DNA of 36,422 bases from Occallatibacter sp. (GTDB lineage: Bacteria; Acidobacteriota; Terriglobia; Terriglobales; Acidobacteriaceae), in the NCBI GenBank assembly GCA_031296305.1, contig JARLFZ010000035.1:1-36422 (forward strand), in the 5' to 3' direction. The position numbers were made by a program, and so were the translations under genes. Numbering within the stretch: the stretch's first letter is position 1; every line of letters starts with the position of its first letter. The notes beneath the pieces were generated by a model that saw nothing but the letters and a program-made list of their open reading frames with translations, made no database searches and was not told where the DNA came from. Shown in pieces: positions 7,753 through 14,367 of the stretch.

Positions 7753-8814
7753 ATGAGCGATTTCGGCCCCCAGCCCGACCGTCCTCTGCGCATCGTGCTT
7801 CCCGGCGGCAGCGGCCAGGTGGGCCGCATGCTGGCGCGGTTCTTTCAGGAGCGCGGCCATCACGTTACCGTGCTCACGCGCGGCCCCTACACCGCTCCCT
7901 GGCAAACCGTGCACTGGGACGGGTTGTCGCTTGGGCCGTGGGTAGAAACGCTCGAGGGCGCCGATGTCTGCATCCATCTCTCCGGGCGCAGCGTTGACTG
8001 CCGCTACACGGCGCGCAACCGGCGCGCGCTTCACGATTCGCGCATTGGCCCCACGCGCCTGCTGCATCAGGCGTTCGCCTGCCTCGTGAATCCGCCGCGC
8101 CTGTGGATGAACGCGTCGACCGCGACCATCTATCGACACTCGCTGGACACGCCGATGGACGAGGCCGGCGAATTCGGCGGCAACGAGCAGATCTCGGCTG
8201 GCTGGCTCGGAAACCCGCTTGCTCGCTCCCTTGCTCCCTTGCTCCCTCGCTCCCTGTTTGACCGCCGCGCGCCGGAGAAGTGGAAATGGACTGTGCAACT
8301 CGTCAAGGACTGGGAGTCGGCATTCTTTTCGACTGCAACGCCGCGCACGCGCAAAATTGCTTTGCGCACTTCGCTCGTCTTCGGCCCCGCGCCCGGCAGT
8401 GTCTTCGCGACCTTATCTCATCTCGTCCGCGCCGGCCTGGGCGGCAAGCAGGGCAACGGACGGCAAATGGTTTCCTGGATGCACGAGACCGATTACGCGC
8501 GAGCCCTCGAATTTCTCATCGCGCACGAAGAGATTGACGGCCCTGTAAATCTCTGCGCGCCTCACCCGCTGCCCAATCGCGAGTTCATGGCCGCGCTGCG
8601 CGATGCGTGGGACGTGCCCAACGGCTTGCCCGCGCCTGCCGCGCTCCTCAAGATAGGCATGTTCTTTCTGCGCACGGAGCCGGAGCTGGTTCTCAAAAGC
8701 CGCTACGTGGTTCCCGGCCGTCTGCTCGACGCCGGCTTCCAATTTGAATTCCCCAAGTGGCCTGAGGCCGCCGCGGATCTGGTGCGGCAGTGGCGGCAGC
8801 GCGCCGAGTCGTAA
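7753..8814 (+). CDS. TIGR01777-family NAD(P)-binding epimerase with a repeat-encoded insert
   Basis: A 353-residue atypical short-chain dehydrogenase of the TIGR01777/YfcH group. The nucleotide-binding loop is PGGSGQVG (17-24), followed by HLSGRSV, MNASTATIYRH and RTSLVFGP. The C-terminal roughly 80 residues match DUF1731 (PNREFMAALRDAWDVPNGLPAPAALLKIGM). The substrate of this family is not established. Residues 156-169 (LARSLAPLLPRSLF) are encoded by four tandem copies of the 8-mer CTYGCTCC at 8222-8253, and they sit between the GGNE and VKDWE segments, where I would expect a shorter loop. The insert keeps the frame, and both flanking blocks look intact. It converges on the GH172 gene with 7 bp between the stops. 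Confidence 0.9.
   Translation: MSDFGPQPDRPLRIVLPGGSGQVGRMLARFFQERGHHVTVLTRGPYTAPWQTVHWDGLSLGPWVETLEGADVCIHLSGRSVDCRYTARNRRALHDSRIGPTRLLHQAFACLVNPPRLWMNASTATIYRHSLDTPMDEAGEFGGNEQISAGWLGNPLARSLAPLLPRSLFDRRAPEKWKWTVQLVKDWESAFFSTATPRTRKIALRTSLVFGPAPGSVFATLSHLVRAGLGGKQGNGRQMVSWMHETDYARALEFLIAHEEIDGPVNLCAPHPLPNREFMAALRDAWDVPNGLPAPAALLKIGMFFLRTEPELVLKSRYVVPGRLLDAGFQFEFPKWPEAAADLVRQWRQRAES
8222..8253 (+). repeat. Tandem 8-bp repeat CTYGCTCC (x4) inside a coding region
   Basis: Four uninterrupted 8-mers (CTCGCTCC, CTTGCTCC, CTTGCTCC, CTCGCTCC) lie within the TIGR01777 epimerase gene. On the other strand the unit reads GGAGCRAG, exactly the unit of the tandem array upstream of the GH92 gene at 19455-19494. 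Confidence 0.9.
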
Positions 8815-8821
8815 TAGGACT

Positions 8822-9805
8822 TCACCATCCGTATGCCCAGGTGTAGGTCGTGTACGTGGTCGCCTGGGGATTGCCCGCTCCTCCGAAAACCTTGTCTCCA
8901 CGCTTTTCGCCGCAGCGGCACGCCAGGCGAATTCCCTTGGAAAACACGATCGGATCCATGTCGTGAAAGCGGTACGCGGAGAAGGAATGGTCTTTGGGGT
9001 CCTTGTGCGTCAGTCCCGCGGTCGGCAGATGATAGACGCCGCGGTTGAAATAGTAAGTTCCCAGAAAATAGTCCTCCAGCCCCGACGACAAGTACTGCGG
9101 CTCCTTCGCGCCGGCCATGTAGGCGCGCATCTGCCCTTCCATGAATTGAAAGCTCGTGCTCCTGGCCGCCATCGCCACTTGAAAGATCAACCCGCTTCCC
9201 GAGATCCGGCAAAGGTCGAACTCATCGAGCGGCTGTACGGTTGAATCTTCTAGCTTGTGCAGCCGCAGCCGCGCGCGTTCGGGAAGCACAAAACCCGCAA
9301 CCTGAACCGGGTTGTTCTCGAGCCCGCGAATGATCCACCAGAACACGTTTTCGCGTTTCACCGCCGGGGGCAATTCGGCGGTCACGCGAATCTGTCTCGT
9401 AAACGGAATCCGGTAATTCAAGTAGATGCCGCTGGGCGCGCCCGTTATGCCGCTGAACTGCGTGCCCCACGGCGCGGCCGGGTCTGCAAATCCTACGCCG
9501 GCTGCCATGCCCAACTTCATATCGATCGACGGAATCGGCTCATGGTCCACGTACACGCGAACGCGCAGATCGGTAAAGTCGGGAAACGATCCGCCAAACC
9601 ACATGTGGTCGATGTATCCGCGGCCTTCGTGGTTCGCCAGCTCGCCTTCCGGCTGAGCCAGAAATGGTTGCTCTTCCTTACCCGTGCAGGTAAATGTCGC
9701 CAGTCCGCTCGCAACTGCCCGATGCAGTGTTGCCGGTTCCAGCGCTAGTGCGGCCTGGGCGAGCGGGAGCCCCGCCAACGCCCTCGAAAACATGCGTCGA
9801 TTCAA
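8822..9805 (-). CDS. Exported DUF2961 / glycoside hydrolase family 172 protein
   Basis: A 327-residue protein matching DUF2961, now grouped as GH172 (alpha-D-fructofuranosidase or arabinofuranosidase-like). Marker stretches are the N-terminal block IDHMWFGGSFPDFTDLRVRVYVD, a middle block ending YLSSGLEDYFLGTYYF (the acidic LEDY site is conserved in the family) and a C-terminal FSAYRFHDMDPIVFSKGIRL. The first codon appears to be TTG at 9805, preceded by GGGGGGA. With that start the N-terminus has a twin-arginine look (NRRMFSRALAGLP, hydrophobic, ending AALA); starting at the ATG four codons later would lose the RR. Likely exported, acting on extracellular or periplasmic glycans. The substrate is unknown. 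Confidence 0.85.
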   Translation of the reverse strand: MNRRMFSRALAGLPLAQAALALEPATLHRAVASGLATFTCTGKEEQPFLAQPEGELANHEGRGYIDHMWFGGSFPDFTDLRVRVYVDHEPIPSIDMKLGMAAGVGFADPAAPWGTQFSGITGAPSGIYLNYRIPFTRQIRVTAELPPAVKRENVFWWIIRGLENNPVQVAGFVLPERARLRLHKLEDSTVQPLDEFDLCRISGSGLIFQVAMAARSTSFQFMEGQMRAYMAGAKEPQYLSSGLEDYFLGTYYFNRGVYHLPTAGLTHKDPKDHSFSAYRFHDMDPIVFSKGIRLACRCGEKRGDKVFGGAGNPQATTYTTYTWAYGW

Positions 9806-9881
9806 TATGTCCCCCCCTGCTTACACCTGCGCGCCAGTCAGGAATTCACAGGTCCGCTCTCGCCGGCACGTCGCCTGCCAT

Positions 9882-10352
9882 TCACTGCGCAGGCGTAACC
9901 TCCGTCACCGGCAGATCCCAGTGCCCAAGCAGAATCTCAAACCGCCGCTGCTCTTCTCTCTTGTATGTTTCCTTGTCAGGCCAGAGCTGAGCGATGAACG
10001 CCGCTTCGTCTGGATTGGTGCTCGTCGCCAAGGTCGAGTTCTTGTAGACGATAGTCACGCGATAGTCCCAGCGGCCGTCTTCCGTGGTGTGGTACGACGG
10101 CGACTCGATCTTGAGCGACAAAATGCGGCCCGTCGTCTGGATCTTTTTGAGCAGCGGCCAATGGTTCTTTAAAAACAGGTCGAGAAACTCCTGCTGATGG
10201 CCCCACTGGCACTTGTAGTAGTACTCGATGGTGTACGGCTGGCCAGCGGCGGTTTGCGTGGGCGCGCCCTGCGCCAATAGCGGACGCGATAGGCCGGCGA
10301 CAAAGGTAAGAGCAACCAGGGCGAGAAGAATTCGGCGCAGCGAAATCTGCAT
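9882..10352 (-). CDS. Secreted protein of unknown function
   Basis: 156 residues from the ATG at 10352, chosen because GGAGG lies 5 nt upstream and a Sec signal follows at once (MQISLRRILLALVALTF, cleavage near PLLAQ). The frame is open further upstream, but those codons precede the ribosome site. The mature part is rich in aromatic and charged residues: YTIEYYYKCQWGHQQEFLDLF, NHWPLLKKIQ, then DYRVTIVYKNS and KREEQRRFEILLGHWDLPV. The pattern of alternating strands and helices suggests a small alpha/beta barrel-like domain, but I do not recognise a named family. The gap to the GH172 start is 76 bp on the same strand. Confidence 0.75.
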   Translation of the reverse strand: MQISLRRILLALVALTFVAGLSRPLLAQGAPTQTAAGQPYTIEYYYKCQWGHQQEFLDLFLKNHWPLLKKIQTTGRILSLKIESPSYHTTEDGRWDYRVTIVYKNSTLATSTNPDEAAFIAQLWPDKETYKREEQRRFEILLGHWDLPVTEVTPAQ

Positions 10353-10407
10353 AAGGGCCTCCATGCGTGTGATGAGAGCATTGTACGGCGTCGGGCAAGT
10401 CCACAGA

Positions 10408-11058
10408 TCAGCCAGAACTCTTGCCATCAGGGCAACGCGACGCGGGAGTAGTCTGAGAGATCCACATGCCGCAAGCGCCGCTCTTCTGCCACCCCGATTC
10501 AGTTTTCTTCAGGATGATGGTCCCGCCGTGTCCACAGAGACTCCCGCACACGAAGCTGAGTGCAACGATGGCGCGTGTGTGGCTCTTGTCGAACCGGATC
10601 TCACCCAGCGTTAGTAAGCCGTGCGCGAAGCCATTGCGAACAGCATCATCGACCGAACTACCGCTGCGCATGGATCTCTCGGGATCGTTCTTTCTGACCT
10701 CCTGAGCGCCGAGTTCCGGATCGATCAGCTTGTACTTTTGCGCTCCCAGCGAGGCCAGGTCGCCCGGAAGGATCTGGTGAATGAGAGTGGGCGGTTGCGG
10801 CTCCAAATCGAGCCCTTTACCGCATTCCGCGTCATTTGTTGATCCAGGGGCGCCGAGAGGTGTGGTGCGATTTGCCAGATTGCCGGGCGGCGCGTCCCTG
10901 TCTGTCCATGCGACCAGAACCGCACGATAGACGGCGAGCTGCTCCGATGTGAGCGGATCAGGGCTCACCACGGGTTTAGCGTCATTCTGGCCTCTTATCG
11001 CCGCGGTTGAGACAAAGAAGGCAAGACAAAGCGCTAAGAACGCACAACTCGCTCGCAT
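10408..11058 (-). CDS. Secreted protein of unknown function
   Basis: 216 residues from the ATG at 11058, selected because GGAGG lies 6 nt upstream and a signal peptide follows (residues 1-24, ending AAIRGQ). The frame is open for 64 more codons upstream, but these lack a ribosome site and overlap the Doc gene. The C-terminal part has alternating strands (EIRFDKSHTRAIVALSFVCG, then GGTIILKKTESGWQ), resembling the end of small secreted beta proteins. Four cysteines occur in the last 60 residues and may form disulfides. No named family is recognised. It ends 55 bp before the next secreted protein on the same strand, so the two may be cotranscribed. Confidence 0.7.
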   Translation of the reverse strand: MRASCAFLALCLAFFVSTAAIRGQNDAKPVVSPDPLTSEQLAVYRAVLVAWTDRDAPPGNLANRTTPLGAPGSTNDAECGKGLDLEPQPPTLIHQILPGDLASLGAQKYKLIDPELGAQEVRKNDPERSMRSGSSVDDAVRNGFAHGLLTLGEIRFDKSHTRAIVALSFVCGSLCGHGGTIILKKTESGWQKSGACGMWISQTTPASRCPDGKSSG

Positions 11059-11179
11059 CGTAATCCTCCGGCGTGGCTGCTGTTTTGCTTTATTAGACAC
11101 CTCCGGAAGGAAAAGCGGACCCTGAACGCGCGGGGAACCTTGAGACGAAATGATCGGGCAGGCCGAAGAACGCAGAAGC

Positions 11180-11578
11180 TCACTCGGCCTTGCAAGGCCG
11201 GATGTACGCGCGCAGCCAGATCGCGAGTTCCGGTTCCGACATGGTTCCATCGGCCACGGACAGCATAGTCATCACGCCATCCCGGTCGCTCGCAATCAGT
11301 TCGTACCCATTCTTGAGCAAAAAGGTTTCAGTAACGACCCATGCCGTTCGCTTGTTGCCATCGAGAAACGCGCGATTGAGGGTGATGCCAACCGCATACG
11401 CAGCGGCCAGTGCGGCAATGTCGGGATTTCCGTAGCCCTCGATATTCTCTGGCGCCAGCTCCGACTGCAGAAGGGCCAAATCGCGAACGCCTGCCGCGCC
11501 GCCGTGTTCCGCAATCTGCTCATCGTGAATAGCGAGAGCGGAGCTTTCCCCGATCCATCTCCACGCCGCACCGTTCAT
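11180..11578 (-). CDS. Doc/Fic-family death-on-curing toxin with altered catalytic His
   Basis: 132 residues of the Doc branch of the Fic fold, the toxin of a type II toxin-antitoxin pair; P1 Doc phosphorylates EF-Tu and stops translation. The Fic loop is NRAFLDGNKRTAW at 68-80. In typical members this region reads N-H-P-F-x-D-G-N-K-R. Here the catalytic His position is R69 (codon CGC, one transition from CAC) and the Pro is A70, while DGNKR is intact. The N-terminal segment DEQIAEHGGAAGVRDLALLQS is typical of the family. The start ATG overlaps the antitoxin stop as ATGA (11575-11578). The toxin may be inactive, or a variant that binds NTP without the usual chemistry. Confidence 0.88.
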   Translation of the reverse strand: MNGAAWRWIGESSALAIHDEQIAEHGGAAGVRDLALLQSELAPENIEGYGNPDIAALAAAYAVGITLNRAFLDGNKRTAWVVTETFLLKNGYELIASDRDGVMTMLSVADGTMSEPELAIWLRAYIRPCKAE

Positions 11579-11796
11579 TTGGCCAGCTCACGAAGCAGAT
11601 CGCGGCGCTTGCGCATCACTTGGCGCGCCAGAGCCATGTCCTGCTCAAACTCAGGATCGTAAGGCGTGATGCGAAATCCATCGGGCGACTCGGTGAGGAA
11701 GATGAAATCCCCTTTCACGACCTTGAGCTTGGTCAGGATCTCCTTGGGCAAGACAACTCCCGCTGAGCTACCTACCGTGGTTACTTTGAGTTTCAT
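11575..11796 (-). CDS. AbrB/MazE/SpoVT-type antitoxin
   Basis: 73 residues from the ATG at 11796, with AGGTGG five bases upstream; a GTG three codons earlier is less likely. The N-terminal half is a swapped-hairpin DNA-binding domain (MKLKVTTVGSSAGVVLPKEIL), as in AbrB, MazE and Doc-linked antitoxins. The C-terminal half (FEQDMALARQVMRKRRDLLREL) is a charged helix expected to bind and neutralise the toxin. It is translationally coupled to the Doc gene. A palindrome 25 bp before the start is the likely autoregulation site. Confidence 0.9.
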   Translation of the reverse strand: MKLKVTTVGSSAGVVLPKEILTKLKVVKGDFIFLTESPDGFRITPYDPEFEQDMALARQVMRKRRDLLRELAK

Positions 11797-11820
11797 AGCG
11801 GCCACCTAACTGTTATTGCC

Positions 11821-11840
11821 ATTCTAATATAAATCAGAAT
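11821..11840 (-). promoter_or_regulatory. Imperfect palindrome and -10 region for the AbrB/Doc pair
   Basis: A 20-bp AT-rich imperfect palindrome (ATTCT at one end, AGAAT at the other) sits 25 bp before the antitoxin start. On the minus strand it contains TATATT, which is suitable as a -10 box. The location and symmetry fit an operator bound by the AbrB-type antitoxin. No clear -35 box is visible. Confidence 0.5.
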
Positions 11841-11940
11841 GATCCTTACTCCCGCGGGCGCGCACTTGAACCCAGAAACATGTCAAAGAGCCATTTAGAC
11901 GTGTTTGTGGGAAATTCTCTGGTTGCGTTTCCTCTTACTA

Positions 11941-12080
11941 GGTCAATTTCATGGTTCCACTCACCCTCCAAAGGGTCAATTTCAAGGTATTTGCCTCGAA
12001 GAATCGCAACCGCTCAAGCGAACATTTGTGGGGCAAGTGACACCGCTTGAGCGAACATTTGGCCGGTTGAACGCACCAAA
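11941..12080. repeat. Array of 33-bp-spaced direct repeats, possible IS21-family end remnant
   Basis: This lies in the 345-bp gap between the antitoxin and tmk, which holds no convincing gene. GGTCAATTTCA occurs at 11941 and 11974. CCGCTCAAGCGAACATTT (12010) recurs as CCGCTTGAGCGAACATTT (12043), with a weaker third copy near 12063. Both strong pairs are 33 bp apart. The ends of IS21-family elements carry several copies of short repeats of this type, and GGTCAATTT phrases are common in them. No istA or istB coding sequence is present, so this would be a decayed end only. It could instead be an array of regulator sites. Confidence 0.35.
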
Positions 12081-12141
12081 TAAACGACCATTGGCATTGA
12101 TTCCATGGGACTTCATTCAAAACAACAGTCCCCTCTGCACT

Positions 12142-12810
12142 TTACGCGCTTTTCGGCGAGGTGACGATGCGCTCAGAGACGGCTTCAACAATCTGCTCGT
12201 GAACCTCGTCGATCGAGAGGTCGCCTTCGATGAGGACGACGCGGTCGGGCTCGCGGGCGGCGATTTCGCGGTACTTCTCCCAGGCGCGGCGGAAGAAGGC
12301 GTCCTTCTCCGACTCGAAACGGCCTTCGCTGGAGCCGGTTTCGGCCTCGACGCGATCGTTGCGGCGGCGCGCGCGGTTGAGGGATGCGGCAAAGCCGGGC
12401 AGAAGCAAAAGAGTTAGGTCAGGCTGAAGTCCGCCACAGATGAGCCGATGCATGTCGAGGACAACCTTGGAGCCAAGCTCTCGGCCGCCGCCCTGATATG
12501 CCTCAGTGGAATCGGTGAAGCGGTCGCAGACCACGATGCGGCCGGCGTCGAGAGCCGGCTGAATGACCTCGGCGATGGCCTGGGCGCGGTCGGCAAACAT
12601 CAGGGCCATCTCCGCCATGGGCGCGATGGCGACGGAGTGGGAGGTGAGCAGGATCTCGCGGATGCGGTCGCCGGTTGCGGTACTGCCGGGCTGGCGCAGC
12701 AGCACGGGTTCCTGGCCGCGGCGCGTGAGCCATGCCGCCAACCGCTTGATCTGAGTGGTTTTGCCCGACCCATCGAGGCCTTCGAGCGTGATAAAAACAC
12801 CGCGCGGCAT
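12142..12810 (-). CDS. tmk: Thymidylate kinase
   Basis: A 222-residue cytoplasmic kinase making dTDP from dTMP and ATP for DNA synthesis. The P-loop is GLDGSGKTT (11-19), and the base- and phosphate-binding segment is DRFTDSTEAYQGGGR starting at D96. The lid region is RRRNDRVEAETG, followed by FFRRAWEKYREIA. The usual R-E-P-G-G motif reads RQPGS here (39-43), so the Glu is Gln; this is a visible departure from the common form, though the rest is normal. The length fits the family. The leader just before the start holds a tandem GGACTAAG array (CTTAGTCC in the sense of the gene), and no clear ribosome site is seen. Confidence 0.93.
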   Translation of the reverse strand: MPRGVFITLEGLDGSGKTTQIKRLAAWLTRRGQEPVLLRQPGSTATGDRIREILLTSHSVAIAPMAEMALMFADRAQAIAEVIQPALDAGRIVVCDRFTDSTEAYQGGGRELGSKVVLDMHRLICGGLQPDLTLLLLPGFAASLNRARRRNDRVEAETGSSEGRFESEKDAFFRRAWEKYREIAAREPDRVVLIEGDLSIDEVHEQIVEAVSERIVTSPKSA

Positions 12811-12828
12811 GCGGTGAGGATAACACCA

Positions 12829-12897
12829 GGGACTAAGGGACTAAGGGACTAGGGACTCGAGCGAGTGTGAGTGAGTGCGGGTAAGTGAGTGTGAGCG
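12829..12897. repeat. Tandem GGACTAAG units followed by a GAGTG-rich tract
   Basis: GGACTAAG occurs at 12830 and 12838, with a shortened copy at 12846, followed by GGACTCGAG and then irregular GAGTG/AGTGA units. It starts 20 bp before the tmk start. The 8-bp unit has the same GGANYRAG form as the arrays upstream of dapD and GH92. Confidence 0.8.
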
Positions 12898-12900
12898 TGA

Positions 12901-12921
12901 CGGACTGGAGTCCGGCGCTAC
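12901..12921. repeat. Dispersed hairpin repeat with GGCGCTAC tail
   Basis: CGGACTGGAGTCCG forms a near-perfect hairpin and is followed by GCGCTACG. A second copy with compensatory stem changes lies at 28037-28058 (CCGGTCTGGATACCGG followed by CGCTAC). Confidence 0.65.
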
Positions 12922-12985
12922 GATTCCAGCTACCGTGCCCGCGGCAGGAGACAAGTCTGTTTGAGTTGTGTTACAAGAGGGAGAA

Positions 12986-13004
12986 TTCCCAAAAAACTTT
13001 TGGG
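12986..13004 (+). promoter_or_regulatory. Hairpin in the leader of the predicted outer-membrane protein gene
   Basis: TCCCAAAA and TTTTGGGA form a perfect 8-bp stem around AAC, about 40 bp before the start at 13045. No U-run follows, so it is more likely a leader structure or protein site than a terminator. Confidence 0.35.
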
Positions 13005-13044
13005 ATTCGGGCCCTTCGAGGCCTGTGTCCTGGTGGAGTGAAAC

Positions 13045-14151
13045 ATGCGTTTGACCGTCTCGCTCAAGCTCATTCTTTGCGTCCTTTTGCTGGGCGCCCT
13101 GCCGGCTAGCCGGCTCACCGCGCAATACCTGACGCTGGAGGGCCAGACGGGCGGATTTCTGACGCCGACCGCGTACGTGGTCTATGCCGAGAAGGGGCAA
13201 TTCTTTTCGCATCCGGCCATCGGCTTCCATTTCATCAATGCCTCGGCGGTCATCGGCAACATTGAAACCTTCAGCATCACCGAGAGTTTTGCCAGCCGGG
13301 CAGAGGCGGGCTACACCCGCAGTGTGCATCAGTTCGGCAACAGCGGCCCGAGCACTAACGTCATGGCCAACGCAGTGTTGGGATCTACATCGTCTGCCAC
13401 GGCTGTAGCGGTGCAGCCGGATTTCAGCCAGCTTTGGAACGCGAACGGCATGAACGTCTTTCACGGAAAGGTCGTGTTAATTAACGATGGCCAGTTCGGT
13501 CTCTGGATGCCGGGAGTCGCGGTAGGCGGCGTGGTTCGAACCGGCGACAAATTCGTAACCGGCGAGGCGGGCCCCGTGGCCGTGCAACTCTACGATCAGT
13601 ACTGCCTTAAGACCTCTTTGTGTATTCCTGCGGCCGTCCCGGATGCCAAGTCCTACACGAACGGAGACGTCTACATTGCTGTGACCAAGACCTGGGCCAA
13701 GAAGCCGGTGCCCTTTCTGGCCAATATTGGCTGGAAGGCGACCAATGCGACGATCTTCGGCATCGGCGGCCAGAGCACTCGCTTTGGCGGACGGTTGTTC
13801 GGCGGTTTGGGCATTCCGTTGCCTATTGGCCATGGAATCGTGGCCGTGCCCTCGGCGGGCTTTACACAGGAGCCGCGCACATCGAAGGGTCTGGGCCCCA
13901 ACCCGCCCGCCGGCATTCCGCTGGTGGCGGGAAAGGCTGACCTGCCCACCACCATGGACTACGCTATACGCGTGACGCAGCGGGAAAAGCCGCACTTCGC
14001 CTTCGATATTGGCATCGGCCAGGTGGCAGGAAATATCGGATCGATCCCGTCGCCGACCTACTTGCCCGCAGGGTACCCACAGGTCGTCTACGTGCCAGTG
14101 AACTTGCAGGCGCGGCACGTGGTGGGTATGGGAATCAGCTATAGGTACTAG
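13045..14151 (+). CDS. Predicted outer-membrane or secreted beta-barrel protein, unknown function
   Basis: A 368-residue protein with a clear Sec signal (1-26, ending SRLTAQ) and GGAG seven bases before the ATG. The mature part is rich in Gly, Ala, Val and aromatics in alternating patterns (AIGFHFINASAVIGNIETFSITESF, AEAGYTRSVHQF, GRLFGGLGIPLPIG, GHGIVAVPSAGF) and ends in an aromatic residue after short strands (VVGMGISYRY). Both traits are common in outer-membrane barrels. It resembles DUF3034-type proteins in layout, but I cannot confirm that by eye. A Cys pair (YCLKTSLC) may be a disulfide loop. The stop is immediately followed by a 9-bp tandem repeat. Confidence 0.75.
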   Translation: MRLTVSLKLILCVLLLGALPASRLTAQYLTLEGQTGGFLTPTAYVVYAEKGQFFSHPAIGFHFINASAVIGNIETFSITESFASRAEAGYTRSVHQFGNSGPSTNVMANAVLGSTSSATAVAVQPDFSQLWNANGMNVFHGKVVLINDGQFGLWMPGVAVGGVVRTGDKFVTGEAGPVAVQLYDQYCLKTSLCIPAAVPDAKSYTNGDVYIAVTKTWAKKPVPFLANIGWKATNATIFGIGGQSTRFGGRLFGGLGIPLPIGHGIVAVPSAGFTQEPRTSKGLGPNPPAGIPLVAGKADLPTTMDYAIRVTQREKPHFAFDIGIGQVAGNIGSIPSPTYLPAGYPQVVYVPVNLQARHVVGMGISYRY

Positions 14152-14186
14152 CGGAGTTAGCGGAGTTGGCGGGGTTAGCGGAGCTA
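14151..14186 (+). repeat. Tandem 9-bp repeat GCGGAGTTA (x4)
   Basis: Four 9-mers (GCGGAGTTA, GCGGAGTTG, GCGGGGTTA, GCGGAGCTA) begin on the last base of the stop codon of the preceding gene. They are followed by a small hairpin (GTCGGCT, TG, AGCCGGC at 14192-14207). Confidence 0.8.
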
Positions 14187-14367
14187 GAGCCGTCGGCTTG
14201 AGCCGGCGAATAAAGCCATTCGATTCAATACAAATTGTGGAAAACACGCCTCTCCCATGCAACTTCTCCGCGCGGGAGGGGTTCCAATTTTACGTAGACC
14301 CTTTCCCCCGTCGCGCGGTAGACTCCGGCTGGCGGGAAAACGGAAAGCAGAAAAGAGGAGGTTTTTC

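Noticed and set aside
12010..12080. CRISPR remnant
   Set aside because: Only two good copies, only 15 bp between them, and no cas genes nearby.
11905..12417. A plus-strand frame running from the repeat gap into tmk
   Set aside because: It crosses the repeat array and reads antisense through tmk; no start signal and no domain.
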